A DNA stretch of 51,486 nucleotides. Origin: an uncultured Sutterella sp. (GTDB lineage Bacteria; Pseudomonadota; Gammaproteobacteria; Burkholderiales; Burkholderiaceae_F). A program made the translations under genes and the position numbers. The DNA is taken from the NCBI GenBank assembly GCA_905206345.1, contig CAJLGW010000004.1, positions 1 to 51,486 on the forward strand, given 5' to 3'. Below are positions 26,099 through 35,037 of this stretch, in pieces (position 1 is the first letter of the stretch; every line of letters starts with the position of its first letter). Under the pieces are notes generated by a model. The model worked only from the letters and a program-made list of their open reading frames with translations, was not told the DNA's origin and made no database searches.

Positions 26099-28228
26099 AT
26101 GGCCTCTCAAGTTTTGGCCCGTAAATGGCGCCCTCATGATTTTGAAAGTGTAGTGGGACAAGAGCCTGTCGTTCAGGCTTTAACGCACGCACTTCGTGAA
26201 AACCGTCTTCACCATGCTTATTTGTTTACGGGTACGCGTGGTGTCGGTAAGACAACTTTGTCACGCATTTTGGCCAAGAGCTTCAACTGTATGGGACCCG
26301 ATGGCAAGGGTGGCGTGACGGATCACCCGTGCGGTGTTTGTGAAGCGTGCCGCGCGATTGATGAAGGTCGCTTTGTCGACTACATCGAAATGGACGCCGC
26401 AAGTAACCGTTCCGTTGAAGAAATGACGGCGTTACTTGAACAAGCCATGTACGCGCCCACAAACGCTCGCTACAAGGTCTACATGATTGACGAAGTCCAT
26501 CAGTTGACCACGCACGCCTTTAACGCCATGCTCAAAACGCTCGAAGAGCCGCCCGAGTATGTGAAATTCATTTTGGCAACGACCGATCCCCAAAAGGTTC
26601 CGGTGACGGTGCTTTCTCGTTGTATTCAGTTCAATCTCCGCAATGTGACGCCGCAAATCGTGGCCGATCACATGAAGACGATTTTGGAGGCTGAAAAGAT
26701 CGAAGCCGAACCCGCCGCGCTTAAGCTTTTAGGCATTGGTGCTCGCGGCTCCATGCGTGACGGTTTAAGTTTGTTGGATCAAGCCATTGCCTTTGCCGGC
26801 AATCGCCCCGTGACGCTTGAGAGCGTTCGCGAAATGTTGGGCATGATGGATAGTGATGTTTTGATTCAATTGCTTCGTGCTTTAGCTAAGGGCGATGCTC
26901 ATCAAATGCTTGAGATTGCCAATACGATGTCCATGCGAAGCTTGAGTTTTTCTCAAGCCGTGCGTGACTTGGCGAGCCTCTTGCACCGCATTACGTTGGC
27001 GCAATTCGATCCTTTGAGCGTTGCTTCAGATGATTTAGACCGTGATGCGATTTTTGAACTCGCCCAAGTCTTTACGAAACCTGAAGTACAGCTTTATTAC
27101 CAAATCATGCTTAACGCCCGTGGCGACATGAATTTGGCCCCCGACGAGTATGCGGGTTTCACGATGGCTTTGATGAGAATGTTGGCCTTTAAGCCAGCAG
27201 GTCTTGTCAAGACTGAATTGCCCAAACGCTTTGAATTCCCCGAGGTGAAGGCTCCGGCCGTTGAAGCCAAAGCTGCGGTGGCTCCCGTCGCTTCCGAAGT
27301 GACTGCTCCCGTTGCAAAGCCTGTTGCACCGGTTGTCGAATCTGCCCCTATCCAAAAGACTGAACCGTCAGAACCAGCTTCTTGGGAAGATGTCCCGGGG
27401 GAGGTATTAGCGGGTAGTGTGCCTGCGGTGCCTGCCCGCAATGAGCAGCAACCGATCGAACCTCAACCTGTTGTTGAAGAAAAGCTTCAAGAAGCACCCG
27501 TTGTCGAAGAGACAAAACCCGTTACAAAAACGAGTACGGTCATTGAAGATGATGAGGATGACGTCCCGTACAATCCAGATCAGATGTACGGCGAATCGGA
27601 TTATCAAGCATCAATTGATGACTATGATGATTTTGGCGCAAGTGCCGCTCCTTCTTTTGATGAACCTCAAGCAGAAGCTCAAGAAGCCGACGAATCGGTG
27701 GATTTGGGTAGTGGTTATTCGGACTACTATGAAGCTAAGCCCGAGGACGACATTCCTGAATTTAGTGAAATCGGGAAAATTTGGTACGAAAAGATGCGAT
27801 ATACGTATCCTTCGACCTATGCTCGAGACATCCTCTTTAGAAGTGAGTGCGTGGCTATCGATGGTACGACTATTCGTTTGCATTTGGACCCCTTCTATTC
27901 GGGGCGCTTGAGAAACGAACAAGCGATGCGTTTGGTTCAACGAATTGTGGATCCGGTCTTTGGTCACCGCATGAAGATTGAAGTGGAACTCATCGAGCCG
28001 CGTTCCCGTACAATTCACCAACAAATGGTTTGGGAAAAGCGAGAGGCAAAGAAAAAAGAAGAGGCGAAGTGGTTAAAGAGCCACTACATTGCCATCGACG
28101 ATCCCGAAGAGAAAAAGGCGGCCATTGAGGCGTTAAAAAATACCCCTCAGGCCAAGATCATTGCCCGTCGCTTTAATGCGAAAATTGATCAGTCGTCGAT
28201 TAAGAAATTGGTTTCTCGTCAGTCTTGA
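26099..28228 (+). CDS. dnaX: DNA polymerase III subunits gamma/tau
   Basis: A 709-residue clamp-loader ATPase. The AAA+ module carries Walker A FTGTRGVGKTTLSR (about 44-57), a four-Cys zinc site (C...C-VCEAC), Walker B IDEVHQL and the TVLSRCIQF sensor region. A Pro/Ala/Glu-rich linker (about 390-560) leads to the C-terminal tau domain that contacts polymerase and helicase. ATG 26099 is preferred over TTG 26093 because AGGA lies 6 nt upstream. No A AAA AAG slippery site of the E. coli type was seen, so a separate gamma product is not supported. It is followed by ybaB and recR, the standard order. Confidence 0.96.
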   Translation: MASQVLARKWRPHDFESVVGQEPVVQALTHALRENRLHHAYLFTGTRGVGKTTLSRILAKSFNCMGPDGKGGVTDHPCGVCEACRAIDEGRFVDYIEMDAASNRSVEEMTALLEQAMYAPTNARYKVYMIDEVHQLTTHAFNAMLKTLEEPPEYVKFILATTDPQKVPVTVLSRCIQFNLRNVTPQIVADHMKTILEAEKIEAEPAALKLLGIGARGSMRDGLSLLDQAIAFAGNRPVTLESVREMLGMMDSDVLIQLLRALAKGDAHQMLEIANTMSMRSLSFSQAVRDLASLLHRITLAQFDPLSVASDDLDRDAIFELAQVFTKPEVQLYYQIMLNARGDMNLAPDEYAGFTMALMRMLAFKPAGLVKTELPKRFEFPEVKAPAVEAKAAVAPVASEVTAPVAKPVAPVVESAPIQKTEPSEPASWEDVPGEVLAGSVPAVPARNEQQPIEPQPVVEEKLQEAPVVEETKPVTKTSTVIEDDEDDVPYNPDQMYGESDYQASIDDYDDFGASAAPSFDEPQAEAQEADESVDLGSGYSDYYEAKPEDDIPEFSEIGKIWYEKMRYTYPSTYARDILFRSECVAIDGTTIRLHLDPFYSGRLRNEQAMRLVQRIVDPVFGHRMKIEVELIEPRSRTIHQQMVWEKREAKKKEEAKWLKSHYIAIDDPEEKKAAIEALKNTPQAKIIARRFNAKIDQSSIKKLVSRQS

Positions 28229-28265
28229 TGAGAAGAAAAAAGTTTTAACTTAAAAAGGAAACATT

Positions 28266-28583
28266 ATGCGTGGAAATATGGGAGCTCTTTTGAAGCAAGC
28301 TCAACGTGTTCAAGAAAACATCAAGCGTTTGCAAGTGGAATTGGGTCAACTTGAAGTTGAAGGTCAATCCAGTAGCGGTTTGGTGAAAGTCACGATGACC
28401 TGCAAGCACAACTTAAAGAGCGTGAAGTTGGATCCGAGCTTGATGGAAGAAGACGTGGATATGGTTGAAGACTTGGTCTTCATGGCCGTTAAGGACGCCT
28501 TGGATAAGGTCGAAAACACCACGAAGGAAAAGATGGCTCAAGCCACGGCCGGCATGCCCTTGCCTCCGGGAATGATGTTCTAA
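28266..28583 (+). CDS. ybaB: YbaB/EbfC family nucleoid-associated protein
   Basis: A 105-residue DNA-binding protein beginning MRGNMGALLKQAQRVQENIKR. The family block VEGQSSSGLVKVTMTCKHNLKSV is followed by a C-terminal helix ending in GMPLPPGMMF. It forms dimers and sits in the invariant dnaX-ybaB-recR cluster, 37 nt after dnaX and 16 nt before recR. AAAGGA precedes its ATG. Confidence 0.95.
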   Translation: MRGNMGALLKQAQRVQENIKRLQVELGQLEVEGQSSSGLVKVTMTCKHNLKSVKLDPSLMEEDVDMVEDLVFMAVKDALDKVENTTKEKMAQATAGMPLPPGMMF

Positions 28584-28599
28584 TTGAACTTAAACCGCC

Positions 28600-29205
28600 A
28601 TGTCAAACACCGATACGTCAATTGATCATTTGATCAATGCCTTAAAGAAGTTGCCGGGGCTGGGGCCTCGGTCGGCTTCTCGCATTGCCTATCATTTGTT
28701 GTTAGACAATCGACTCGGTGCAAGAGAGTTGGCGAGTAGTTTAGATAAAGCGCTCAACACTGTTAAGCACTGCGAGCTTTGCAACACCTTAACTGACGAT
28801 ACGCTCTGTCCGATTTGTCGAGACGAAACGCGTGATCGCTCGAAAATCTGTGTGGTGGAAAGCCCTGCGGATCAAAAAGCCATTGAAGAAACGTTGACTT
28901 ATCAGGGTCTCTACTTTGTTTTGATGGGTTTGATTTCGCCTGTGCAAGGGGTGGGCGCAAAAGAGTTGCAACTTCAACGACTCATTGATCGAGTGGAAAA
29001 TGATGAGCAACTCAAAGAAGTGTTGATCGCAACGCCTTTCACACCGGAAGGGGATGCAACGGCACACTTTATTGCCAAAGCTATTGCTTCACGTTCGCGT
29101 CCGATTCGCGTGACGCGTTTGGCCCGTGGGATTCCGGCAGGAGTGGAATTGGAGTACACCGATGCCAATACAATCGCCAGTGCGATTTTCTCACGCCGAG
29201 GCTAA
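28600..29205 (+). CDS. recR: Recombination mediator protein RecR
   Basis: A 201-residue protein of normal length. The N-terminal helix-hairpin-helix is LKKLPGLGPRSASRIAYHLL. A four-Cys zinc finger (CELCNTLTDDTLCPIC, about 58-73) and a Toprim domain (CVVESPADQKAIEET, about 84-98) follow, with a final Walker-B-like segment TRLARGIPAGVELEYTD. It works with RecF/RecO to load RecA at gaps. Cotranscribed with ybaB; gmhA follows after 22 nt. Confidence 0.97.
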   Translation: MSNTDTSIDHLINALKKLPGLGPRSASRIAYHLLLDNRLGARELASSLDKALNTVKHCELCNTLTDDTLCPICRDETRDRSKICVVESPADQKAIEETLTYQGLYFVLMGLISPVQGVGAKELQLQRLIDRVENDEQLKEVLIATPFTPEGDATAHFIAKAIASRSRPIRVTRLARGIPAGVELEYTDANTIASAIFSRRG

Positions 29206-29227
29206 TGGCAGAAAAAAAGGAACAAAA

Positions 29228-29815
29228 ATGGCAAATCCTCATATTTTGAATGCGCTGCAAGAAGCTCAAGTGGCGCTCGAAGCTTTAATTAAGAACGAAG
29301 CAACACTTGAGAAACTTGACGCTGCAGGTCAAGCAATGGCTGATGCCATTGCCAACGGTCATAAGATTTTATCTTGCGGTAACGGTGGCTCTTTGTGTGA
29401 CGCCATGCACTTTGCCGAAGAAATGACGGGACGCTACCGTCAAAATCGTCCGGGTTTTGCTGCGATTGCCATTGCTGATGCCAGTCACATGAGTTGCGTC
29501 GGTAATGACTACGGCTATAACGATGTTTTCTCTCGCTACGTGAGTGCAGTGGGTCAAAAAGGGGATGTGCTTTTAGCCATTACAACTTCGGGCACGAGTG
29601 CCAACGTGATGCAAGCGGTTAAAGCTGCGCATGACAAAGGCATGATTGTTGTCGGTTTAACGGGGCGTGAAGGCAGTCCTTTGGCTAATGAAGCTGATAT
29701 TGCTATCGTGACGCCTGCCGGTAAATGGGCCGATCGCGTGCAAGAGTTGCACATTAAGTGCATCCATATTTTGATTGAGTTGGTGGAGCGCCGTTTGGCA
29801 CCTGAAAACTACTAA
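29228..29815 (+). CDS. gmhA: D-sedoheptulose 7-phosphate isomerase
   Basis: A 195-residue SIS-domain isomerase that starts ADP-heptose synthesis for lipopolysaccharide core. Characteristic segments are SCGNGGSLCDAMHFAEEMTG (about 50-69), SCVGNDYGYNDVFSRYV and ITTSGTSANVM for phosphosugar binding. The C-terminal ELHIKCIHILIELVE contains the metal/catalytic His region. The ATG at 29228 has AAGGA upstream; the frame is open earlier but overlaps recR. It ends the dnaX-recR transcription unit. Confidence 0.9.
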   Translation: MANPHILNALQEAQVALEALIKNEATLEKLDAAGQAMADAIANGHKILSCGNGGSLCDAMHFAEEMTGRYRQNRPGFAAIAIADASHMSCVGNDYGYNDVFSRYVSAVGQKGDVLLAITTSGTSANVMQAVKAAHDKGMIVVGLTGREGSPLANEADIAIVTPAGKWADRVQELHIKCIHILIELVERRLAPENY

Positions 29816-29851
29816 CTTAGAAGAACTGTCGGTATAATCTGACACAAGCGT

Positions 29852-29894
29852 ACCCCACACAGCTCTGTTTCATCTGCCAAAGGTGGGGTCTTTT
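29852..29894 (+). terminator. Terminator after gmhA
   Basis: ACCCCAC pairs with GTGGGGT across a long loop and is followed by CTTTT. Confidence 0.65.
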
Positions 29895-29973
29895 ATTATC
29901 TGAGCGTGATGTTCATTAACAATTTCACACTCAAAAATTGTTTCAAAACGGTAAAATAAACCGTCGGTTAGAT

Positions 29974-30002
29974 GCCTGAGTTAAAAACTACTCGGGCTTC
30001 TT
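29974..30002 (+). promoter_or_regulatory. Terminator-like hairpin in the greA leader
   Basis: GCCTGAGT/ACTCGGGC stem followed by TTCTTT, 36 nt before the greA ATG and on the same strand. It could attenuate greA transcription, as the leader hairpin does in E. coli greA. Confidence 0.5.
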
Positions 30003-30032
30003 TAATGTTTTGATTTTATTCTGAAAATTATT

Positions 30033-30506
30033 ATGGCAATTCCTATTACAGTCCGTGGTGCTGAGTTGCTTAAAGCCGAATTAAAGCGCCTCAAGAGTGT
30101 TGAACGTCCTGCAGTTGTTCAAGCAATTAAGGAAGCCCGTGAAAAGGGTGACTTGTCTGAAAACGCAGAATATGATGCCGCCAAGGATCTTCAAGGTCAT
30201 ATTGAAGGTCGTATTGCAGAGTTGGAAGGCAAGCTTGCCTCTTTGCAAATCATCGATCCGAAGGAATTGGATGCCGGTGGTCGTATCGTTTTTGGTGCAA
30301 CGGTTGAACTCGAAGACCAAGACACGGGTAACGTTGTGACCTATCAAATCGTTGGCGACGATGAAGGCGATATCAAGCGTAACTTGGTGTCGATCTCCAG
30401 TCCCATCGCTCGTGCTTTGATTGGTAAGTACGAGGGCGATGAAGCCACGGTGCACGCTCCGAGCGGTGACCGTATGTATGACATTTTGAGCGTTCAGTAT
30501 ATTTAA
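30033..30506 (+). CDS. greA: Transcription elongation factor GreA
   Basis: A 157-residue factor that stimulates RNA polymerase to cleave backtracked transcripts. The N-terminal coiled coil contains the tip motif GDLSENAEYDAAKD (about 41-54), with the acidic residues that enter the polymerase secondary channel. The C-terminal FKBP-like domain has VGDDEGDIK and SPIARALIGK. Length is standard. It converges with yhbY on two hairpins. Confidence 0.96.
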   Translation: MAIPITVRGAELLKAELKRLKSVERPAVVQAIKEAREKGDLSENAEYDAAKDLQGHIEGRIAELEGKLASLQIIDPKELDAGGRIVFGATVELEDQDTGNVVTYQIVGDDEGDIKRNLVSISSPIARALIGKYEGDEATVHAPSGDRMYDILSVQYI

Positions 30507-30519
30507 CGCTTCAAAAAGT

Positions 30520-30550
30520 AAAAGTCCATGTTTGTATTGCATGGGCTTTT
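30520..30550 (+). terminator. Terminator of greA
   Basis: AAAAGTCCATG pairs with CATGGGCTTTT, 13 nt after the stop. Confidence 0.8.
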
Positions 30551-30569
30551 AAGCGCAGATAAGAAAAAA

Positions 30570-30594
30570 GCAGTTCCATTATCGAACTGCTTTT
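30570..30594. terminator. Terminator between greA and yhbY
   Basis: GCAGTTC/GAACTGC stem with A-rich 5' and TTTT 3' flanks, serving mainly the leftward yhbY transcript. Confidence 0.75.
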
Positions 30595-30599
30595 CTCGC

Positions 30600-31022
30600 T
30601 TAAGCGTTACCGAAGGACTTCTTCGTTTGACGACCCGGAGCGCGAGCGCGGGTCTTACGAGCAGCCGTCGGACCACCACGGGTGCGACGTTGGCTTTCAG
30701 CCATTTGACGACGCTTGGCGCGTTCAGCTTCAGCCTTGCGCTTTTCTGGGCTCGGACGCCAAAGAACGAGCAACTTGCCGATCTCTTGAACACGAGCGGC
30801 GGAGAGCTTTTCAACGAGCTCTTCAAAAATCGCTTCACGTTCTTCACGATCATCGCTCGGAACACGAATCTTAATTAATTCGTGAGCGGTTAAAGCACGG
30901 TCGACCTCTTTGATGACGGCATCCGTTAAGCCGTTGGCACCTAAGAGCACGACAGGTTCGAGGTGGTGCGCTTGAGAGCGCAATTCGAGACGCGTGTCTC
31001 GATCAAGCAAAAGTTCTGCCAT
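30600..31022 (-). CDS. yhbY: YhbY-family (CRM domain) RNA-binding protein
   Basis: A 140-residue protein. The CRM domain (LRSQAHHLEPVVLLGANGLTDAV, then HELIKIRV) carries a GxxG-like VLLGANG loop and resembles KH folds. The C-terminal tail, from about residue 90, is very basic with many Arg and Lys, a common extension in betaproteobacteria that probably binds rRNA. YhbY associates with pre-50S ribosomal particles in E. coli. It is divergent from rlmE, the usual arrangement. Confidence 0.9.
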   Translation of the reverse strand: MAELLLDRDTRLELRSQAHHLEPVVLLGANGLTDAVIKEVDRALTAHELIKIRVPSDDREEREAIFEELVEKLSAARVQEIGKLLVLWRPSPEKRKAEAERAKRRQMAESQRRTRGGPTAARKTRARAPGRQTKKSFGNA

Positions 31023-31084
31023 AGTAAAAAATCGAATATAATCGGTTATCGAAAATTGAAAACGACTAATTGTATTGAAAAATC

Positions 31085-31735
31085 ATGCCAGTAGCAACAA
31101 AAAAACTGCGTTCTAATCGCGCTTGGATTGAACGCCATATTAACGATCCCTTTGTAAAGCGCTCTCGTGCCGAAGGTTATCGTGCACGTTCTGTTTATAA
31201 ACTCATTGAACTCAATGACAAAGAAAAGCTCATTCGCCCGGGAATGACCGTGGTGGATTTGGGTGCGGCACCGGGCAGCTGGACGCAGGTCATTCGTGAA
31301 AAGTTAATGGACAAAAACGGTGACATCAACGGCACCATCATTGCCATGGACATTTTGCCCATGGATCCGATCGATGGCGTGACGTTCTTGCAAGGTGATT
31401 TCCGCGAGCAAGAAGTGGCTGACCAATTAAATGCCCTCGTGGGTGATAAGAAAGTCGATTTGGTTTTGTCTGACATGGCACCGAACTTGTCCGGTATTCC
31501 TGCAGCAGACGCCGCCCGTTGTTTATTACTTAACGAATTGGGGTTGGAATTTTGCTTGCAAAACCTCACCGATAACGGTGTTTTTGTGACGAAGGTTTTC
31601 CAAGGCAGCGGCTTTTCCCAATACGTGGAGACGCTTAAAAAACACTTTAAGACGGTGTTGACGCGCAAACCTGAAGCGAGCCGCGACTCATCGGCCGAAG
31701 TGTACATGGTCGCTAAGGGCATCAAAAAGCGTTAA
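31085..31735 (+). CDS. rlmE: 23S rRNA (uridine-2'-O-)-methyltransferase RlmE
   Basis: A 216-residue FtsJ/RrmJ-type enzyme that methylates U2552 of 23S rRNA using SAM. The N-terminus SNRAWIERHINDPFVK, the RSVYKLIE catalytic Lys region, the SAM loop VVDLGAAPGSW (about 56-66), LSDMAPN and TKVFQGSGF all match the family. The K-D-K-E catalytic set appears complete. It lies upstream of ftsH, as in E. coli, where both are heat-inducible. Confidence 0.95.
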   Translation: MPVATKKLRSNRAWIERHINDPFVKRSRAEGYRARSVYKLIELNDKEKLIRPGMTVVDLGAAPGSWTQVIREKLMDKNGDINGTIIAMDILPMDPIDGVTFLQGDFREQEVADQLNALVGDKKVDLVLSDMAPNLSGIPAADAARCLLLNELGLEFCLQNLTDNGVFVTKVFQGSGFSQYVETLKKHFKTVLTRKPEASRDSSAEVYMVAKGIKKR

Positions 31736-31743
31736 TTCGCACC

Positions 31744-31772
31744 CTTGAAAAAGTCACATTTTGTCCGCATAT
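31744..31772 (+). promoter_or_regulatory. Sigma-32 (heat-shock) type promoter upstream of ftsH
   Basis: CTTGAAA (31744-31750), a 14-nt spacer and CCGCATAT (31765-31772) match the sigma-32 consensus CTTGAAA / CCCCATNT with one change in the -10 core. It lies 8 nt after the rlmE stop and about 140 nt before ftsH. Confidence 0.6.
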
Positions 31773-31909
31773 ATTGTTAGAAAGCGTATCAATGCGGACT
31801 ATTTGACAGATTTCTCGGTATTCTTAGAAAACCGCGACCAAGGTTTTTGGCCGGTTTAAAATAGCGCAAATAGTGTTTCTTTGGTTATACAAGGCGAAGG
31901 AGCCTTCAA

Positions 31910-33877
31910 TTGAATAAGAATTTACTCAACAAAGTCGGTTTATGGGTTGTTGTGGCGATTGTGTTTTTTACACTGTTTCGCCAATTTGAACCGGAGCAAA
32001 CGGCTCCGGCTTCAACGACGAGCTATACCCAATTCATGGAAGATGCTAAGGCCGGTAAGGTGGCTCGCGTTGACATTAAGGGACGCGAAATCACGGTAAC
32101 GCCGACGCAAGGTCAAAAGTTTGTCATTACGAGCCCGGGCGACCTTTGGATGGTGGAAGACCTTCGTAAGTCCGGTGTTCAAGTCTACGGTACGCCAGAA
32201 GAAGAACCGTCCTTGTTGATGACGATTTTGATTTCTTGGTTCCCGATGTTGCTCTTGATCGGTGTGTGGATTTTCTTCATGCGCCAAATGCAAGGTGGTG
32301 GCAAGGGCGGTGCCTTTAGTTTCGGTAAGAGCAAGGCCCGTATGTTGGATAAGTCCAATAACAAGGTGACCTTTAAGGATGTGGCAGGTTGCGATGAAGC
32401 CAAGCAAGACGTTCAAGAAGTGGTGGACTTCTTGCGTGATCCTTCCAAGTTCCAACGCTTGGGCGGTCGTATTCCGCGCGGTATCTTGTTAGTGGGTAGC
32501 CCCGGTACGGGCAAGACGCTTCTGGCTAAGGCCATTGCCGGCGAAGCTCAAGTGCCGTTTTTCTCGATTTCCGGTTCTGACTTCGTTGAAATGTTCGTGG
32601 GTGTGGGGGCTGCTCGTGTTCGCGACATGTTTGAAAACGCCAAGAAGAATTCGCCTTGCATCATCTTCATTGACGAAATTGATGCCGTGGGTCGTCAACG
32701 TGGTGCCGGTTTAGGCGGCGGTAACGATGAACGCGAACAAACGTTGAACCAAATGTTGGTGGAAATGGACGGTTTTGAAACCGGTACGAACGTGATTGTG
32801 ATTGCTGCCACGAACCGCCCGGACGTCTTGGACCCTGCTTTGTTGCGCCCGGGTCGTTTTGACCGCCAAGTTGTGGTGCCGTTGCCTGACGTGCGCGGTC
32901 GCGAACAAATTTTGAATGTTCATATCCGTAAGGTGCCGGTGGGCCGTGATGTCAATCCCGCTGTGATTGCTCGCGGTACGCCCGGTATGAGCGGTGCTGA
33001 CTTGGCTAACCTCGTTAACGAAGCTGCTCTTTTTGCCGCTCGCCGTGATGCGAAGTTGGTGGAAATGGTGGACTTTGAGCGCGCCAAGGATAAGATCTTG
33101 ATGGGTGCCGAACGCCGTAGCATGGTGATGAGCGAAGACGAAAAGAAGACGACGGCTTATCACGAATCCGGTCACGCCGTGGTGGCTTGGTTGTTGCCTA
33201 AGAGCGATCCCGTTCACAAGGTAACGATTGTGCCTCGCGGTCGTGCATTGGGTGTTACGATGCAGTTGCCTGAAAAGGATCGCTTCAATTACGACGACGT
33301 CTACATGAAGTCTCGTTTGGCCATCTTGTTTGCCGGTCGTGCTGCTGAAGAAGTGTTCTTGAATCAAAAGACCACGGGCGCAAGCAACGACTTTGAACGC
33401 GCTACGCAATTGGCTCGTGACATGGTGGCTCGTTACGGTATGACCGATGCCATGGGTGTGATGGTTTATGCCGAAAACGAAGGTGAAGTGTTCTTGGGTC
33501 GCTCGGTGACGCGTACGACGCACGTGAGCGAAGCCACGCAACAACAAATTGATGCTGAAGTGCGTCGTATCTTGGAAGAAGAATACGCTCGTGCCAAGCG
33601 CATTTTGGAAGAAAATCGCGATCGCATCGAATTGATGGTTGAATGCTTGATGAAGTGGGAAACGATCGACTTCGATCAAATCAACGACATCATGGAAGGC
33701 CGTGAAGTGCGTCCGCCCAAGGAAGGGTCTTCTGCTAAGACGACGGAACCTTTGCACACGGATGCCAAGGTTGAAGAAGTCAAAGAAGCACCTGCTGAAC
33801 CCGCTGTGACGGAAGCGAAGGAAGAGGTTCAAACGCCTGCTTCTGAAGAAAAGAAAGACGAAAATAATCCGCAATAA
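31910..33877 (+). CDS. ftsH: ATP-dependent zinc metalloprotease FtsH
   Basis: A 655-residue inner-membrane AAA+ protease. Two membrane segments (about 7-22 and 103-122) flank a periplasmic domain. The AAA domain has Walker A GSPGTGKT, Walker B IIFIDEIDAVG and the SRH region with RPGRFDR; the protease site is HESGH with a downstream Asp. The start is TTG at 31910, with GGAG 7 nt upstream. A Glu/Ala/Pro-rich tail follows the protease domain. It degrades misfolded membrane proteins, sigma-32 and LpxC in relatives. A heat-shock promoter precedes it. Confidence 0.97.
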   Translation: MNKNLLNKVGLWVVVAIVFFTLFRQFEPEQTAPASTTSYTQFMEDAKAGKVARVDIKGREITVTPTQGQKFVITSPGDLWMVEDLRKSGVQVYGTPEEEPSLLMTILISWFPMLLLIGVWIFFMRQMQGGGKGGAFSFGKSKARMLDKSNNKVTFKDVAGCDEAKQDVQEVVDFLRDPSKFQRLGGRIPRGILLVGSPGTGKTLLAKAIAGEAQVPFFSISGSDFVEMFVGVGAARVRDMFENAKKNSPCIIFIDEIDAVGRQRGAGLGGGNDEREQTLNQMLVEMDGFETGTNVIVIAATNRPDVLDPALLRPGRFDRQVVVPLPDVRGREQILNVHIRKVPVGRDVNPAVIARGTPGMSGADLANLVNEAALFAARRDAKLVEMVDFERAKDKILMGAERRSMVMSEDEKKTTAYHESGHAVVAWLLPKSDPVHKVTIVPRGRALGVTMQLPEKDRFNYDDVYMKSRLAILFAGRAAEEVFLNQKTTGASNDFERATQLARDMVARYGMTDAMGVMVYAENEGEVFLGRSVTRTTHVSEATQQQIDAEVRRILEEEYARAKRILEENRDRIELMVECLMKWETIDFDQINDIMEGREVRPPKEGSSAKTTEPLHTDAKVEEVKEAPAEPAVTEAKEEVQTPASEEKKDENNPQ

Positions 33878-33900
33878 CGATTAAATCGTCAGATCCTCAA

Positions 33901-33939
33901 TTAAGCCTCACGCAAGAAGTTGCCTGGGGCTTAATTTTT
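33901..33939 (+). terminator. Terminator of ftsH
   Basis: TTAAGCC/GGCTTAA stem followed by a run of T. Confidence 0.75.
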
Positions 33940-34033
33940 GCTTGCTTTCTGTCAGATAGGCGCCTAGAGTAAGGGATATTAAAAAATAAAAGAACCCTTT
34001 CTTTAACCCCTAACCCTCGAGAGTCTCCCTACT

Positions 34034-34975
34034 ATGCTCGCCGGTCTTTTCTTTGGCATCGCTGCGTGTGCCATCTGGGGATTGATTTACGTCATCCCTT
34101 TATTTTTGCCTGAATACAGCCCCTTATTAATTTCTGCTGTGCGCTATTCCATCTATGGATTCACGTGCTTATTTCTCGTACCCTTGCAGTGGAAAGAATT
34201 AAAGCGTTTATCACCCAAGGATTGGGTTTTAGCGTTTAGCCTGTCCTTTTTCGGTTCCATCGTTTACTACTGCTGCCTTGTGGTGAGTGTCAACTTAGCC
34301 GGAGCCCCAGTGAGCGGCATGCTCATGTGTTGGATTCCGGTACTGGTGGCGCTAGTTGCCAATTACCAAGCCCTTCGAGTGGGTAAGGGTGTGGCATGGA
34401 AAAAGATTGCCATTCCGCTTGTCTTTATTTTGGTTGGGATTGTGATTGCCAATTGGACGGAGTTTGAATACGTCGTCAATCAACAGCATTCCACGGCCGG
34501 CAACTTCTGGTTGGGCGTGGCAGCGGGGGCCACCTCTATGCTTCTTTGGACGTGGTATCCGATTCGCAATGCCCGTTGGTTGTTAGACAATAAAGACAAA
34601 AAGCCTAACGTTTGGGCAACGGCACAAGGGTTGGTCATTTTGCCTTTTACGGTGATCAGCTACTTTGTGGTGACGCAATTTTATTTACCGGAAAACTTTG
34701 GTCCCTTAGGGCCGACCCCCACGACTTTCATCATCTGTATGTTGGTAGCGGGGATTTGCTGTTGTTGGATGGCGGCTGCCGCTTGGAACGAAATGAGTCA
34801 ACGCTTGCCCACGGCGCTGGCCGGTCAACTGATCGTTTTTGAAACCATCTTTTCCGTGATCTATGCCATGCTCTTTAGAGGTGAATGGCCCACCATGACG
34901 ATGGTCGTTGGCATGGTGATGCTCATTACGGGCGTTCTGTTGGCTTTGCGTATTTTTAAAGATACAGAAGCGTAG
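34034..34975 (+). CDS. EamA/DMT-superfamily transporter (tandem copy 1)
   Basis: A 313-residue inner-membrane protein with about ten hydrophobic segments in two EamA repeats. It opens FFGIAACAIWGLIYVIPLF and carries WTWYPIRNARWLLDN mid-protein and QLIVFETIFSVIYAM late. It is followed after 62 bp by a close paralogue and then a DcuC-type carrier. The three may form a metabolite export and import set. Substrate unknown. Confidence 0.85.
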   Translation: MLAGLFFGIAACAIWGLIYVIPLFLPEYSPLLISAVRYSIYGFTCLFLVPLQWKELKRLSPKDWVLAFSLSFFGSIVYYCCLVVSVNLAGAPVSGMLMCWIPVLVALVANYQALRVGKGVAWKKIAIPLVFILVGIVIANWTEFEYVVNQQHSTAGNFWLGVAAGATSMLLWTWYPIRNARWLLDNKDKKPNVWATAQGLVILPFTVISYFVVTQFYLPENFGPLGPTPTTFIICMLVAGICCCWMAAAAWNEMSQRLPTALAGQLIVFETIFSVIYAMLFRGEWPTMTMVVGMVMLITGVLLALRIFKDTEA

Positions 34976-35037
34976 TTCTTGCATAAAGGCCTAAAAGCGC
35001 ATAGTGTTGTAGTCTCCAATTTTCTATTGAACTTCAT

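Noticed and set aside
26099..28228. Programmed frameshift in dnaX producing gamma
   Set aside because: No A AAA AAG heptamer with a following stem was found near the expected site; short A runs in the linker are not convincing.
32711..33874. 387-codon frame antisense to ftsH
   Set aside because: His/Arg-rich antisense shadow of a highly conserved gene with strong codon bias.
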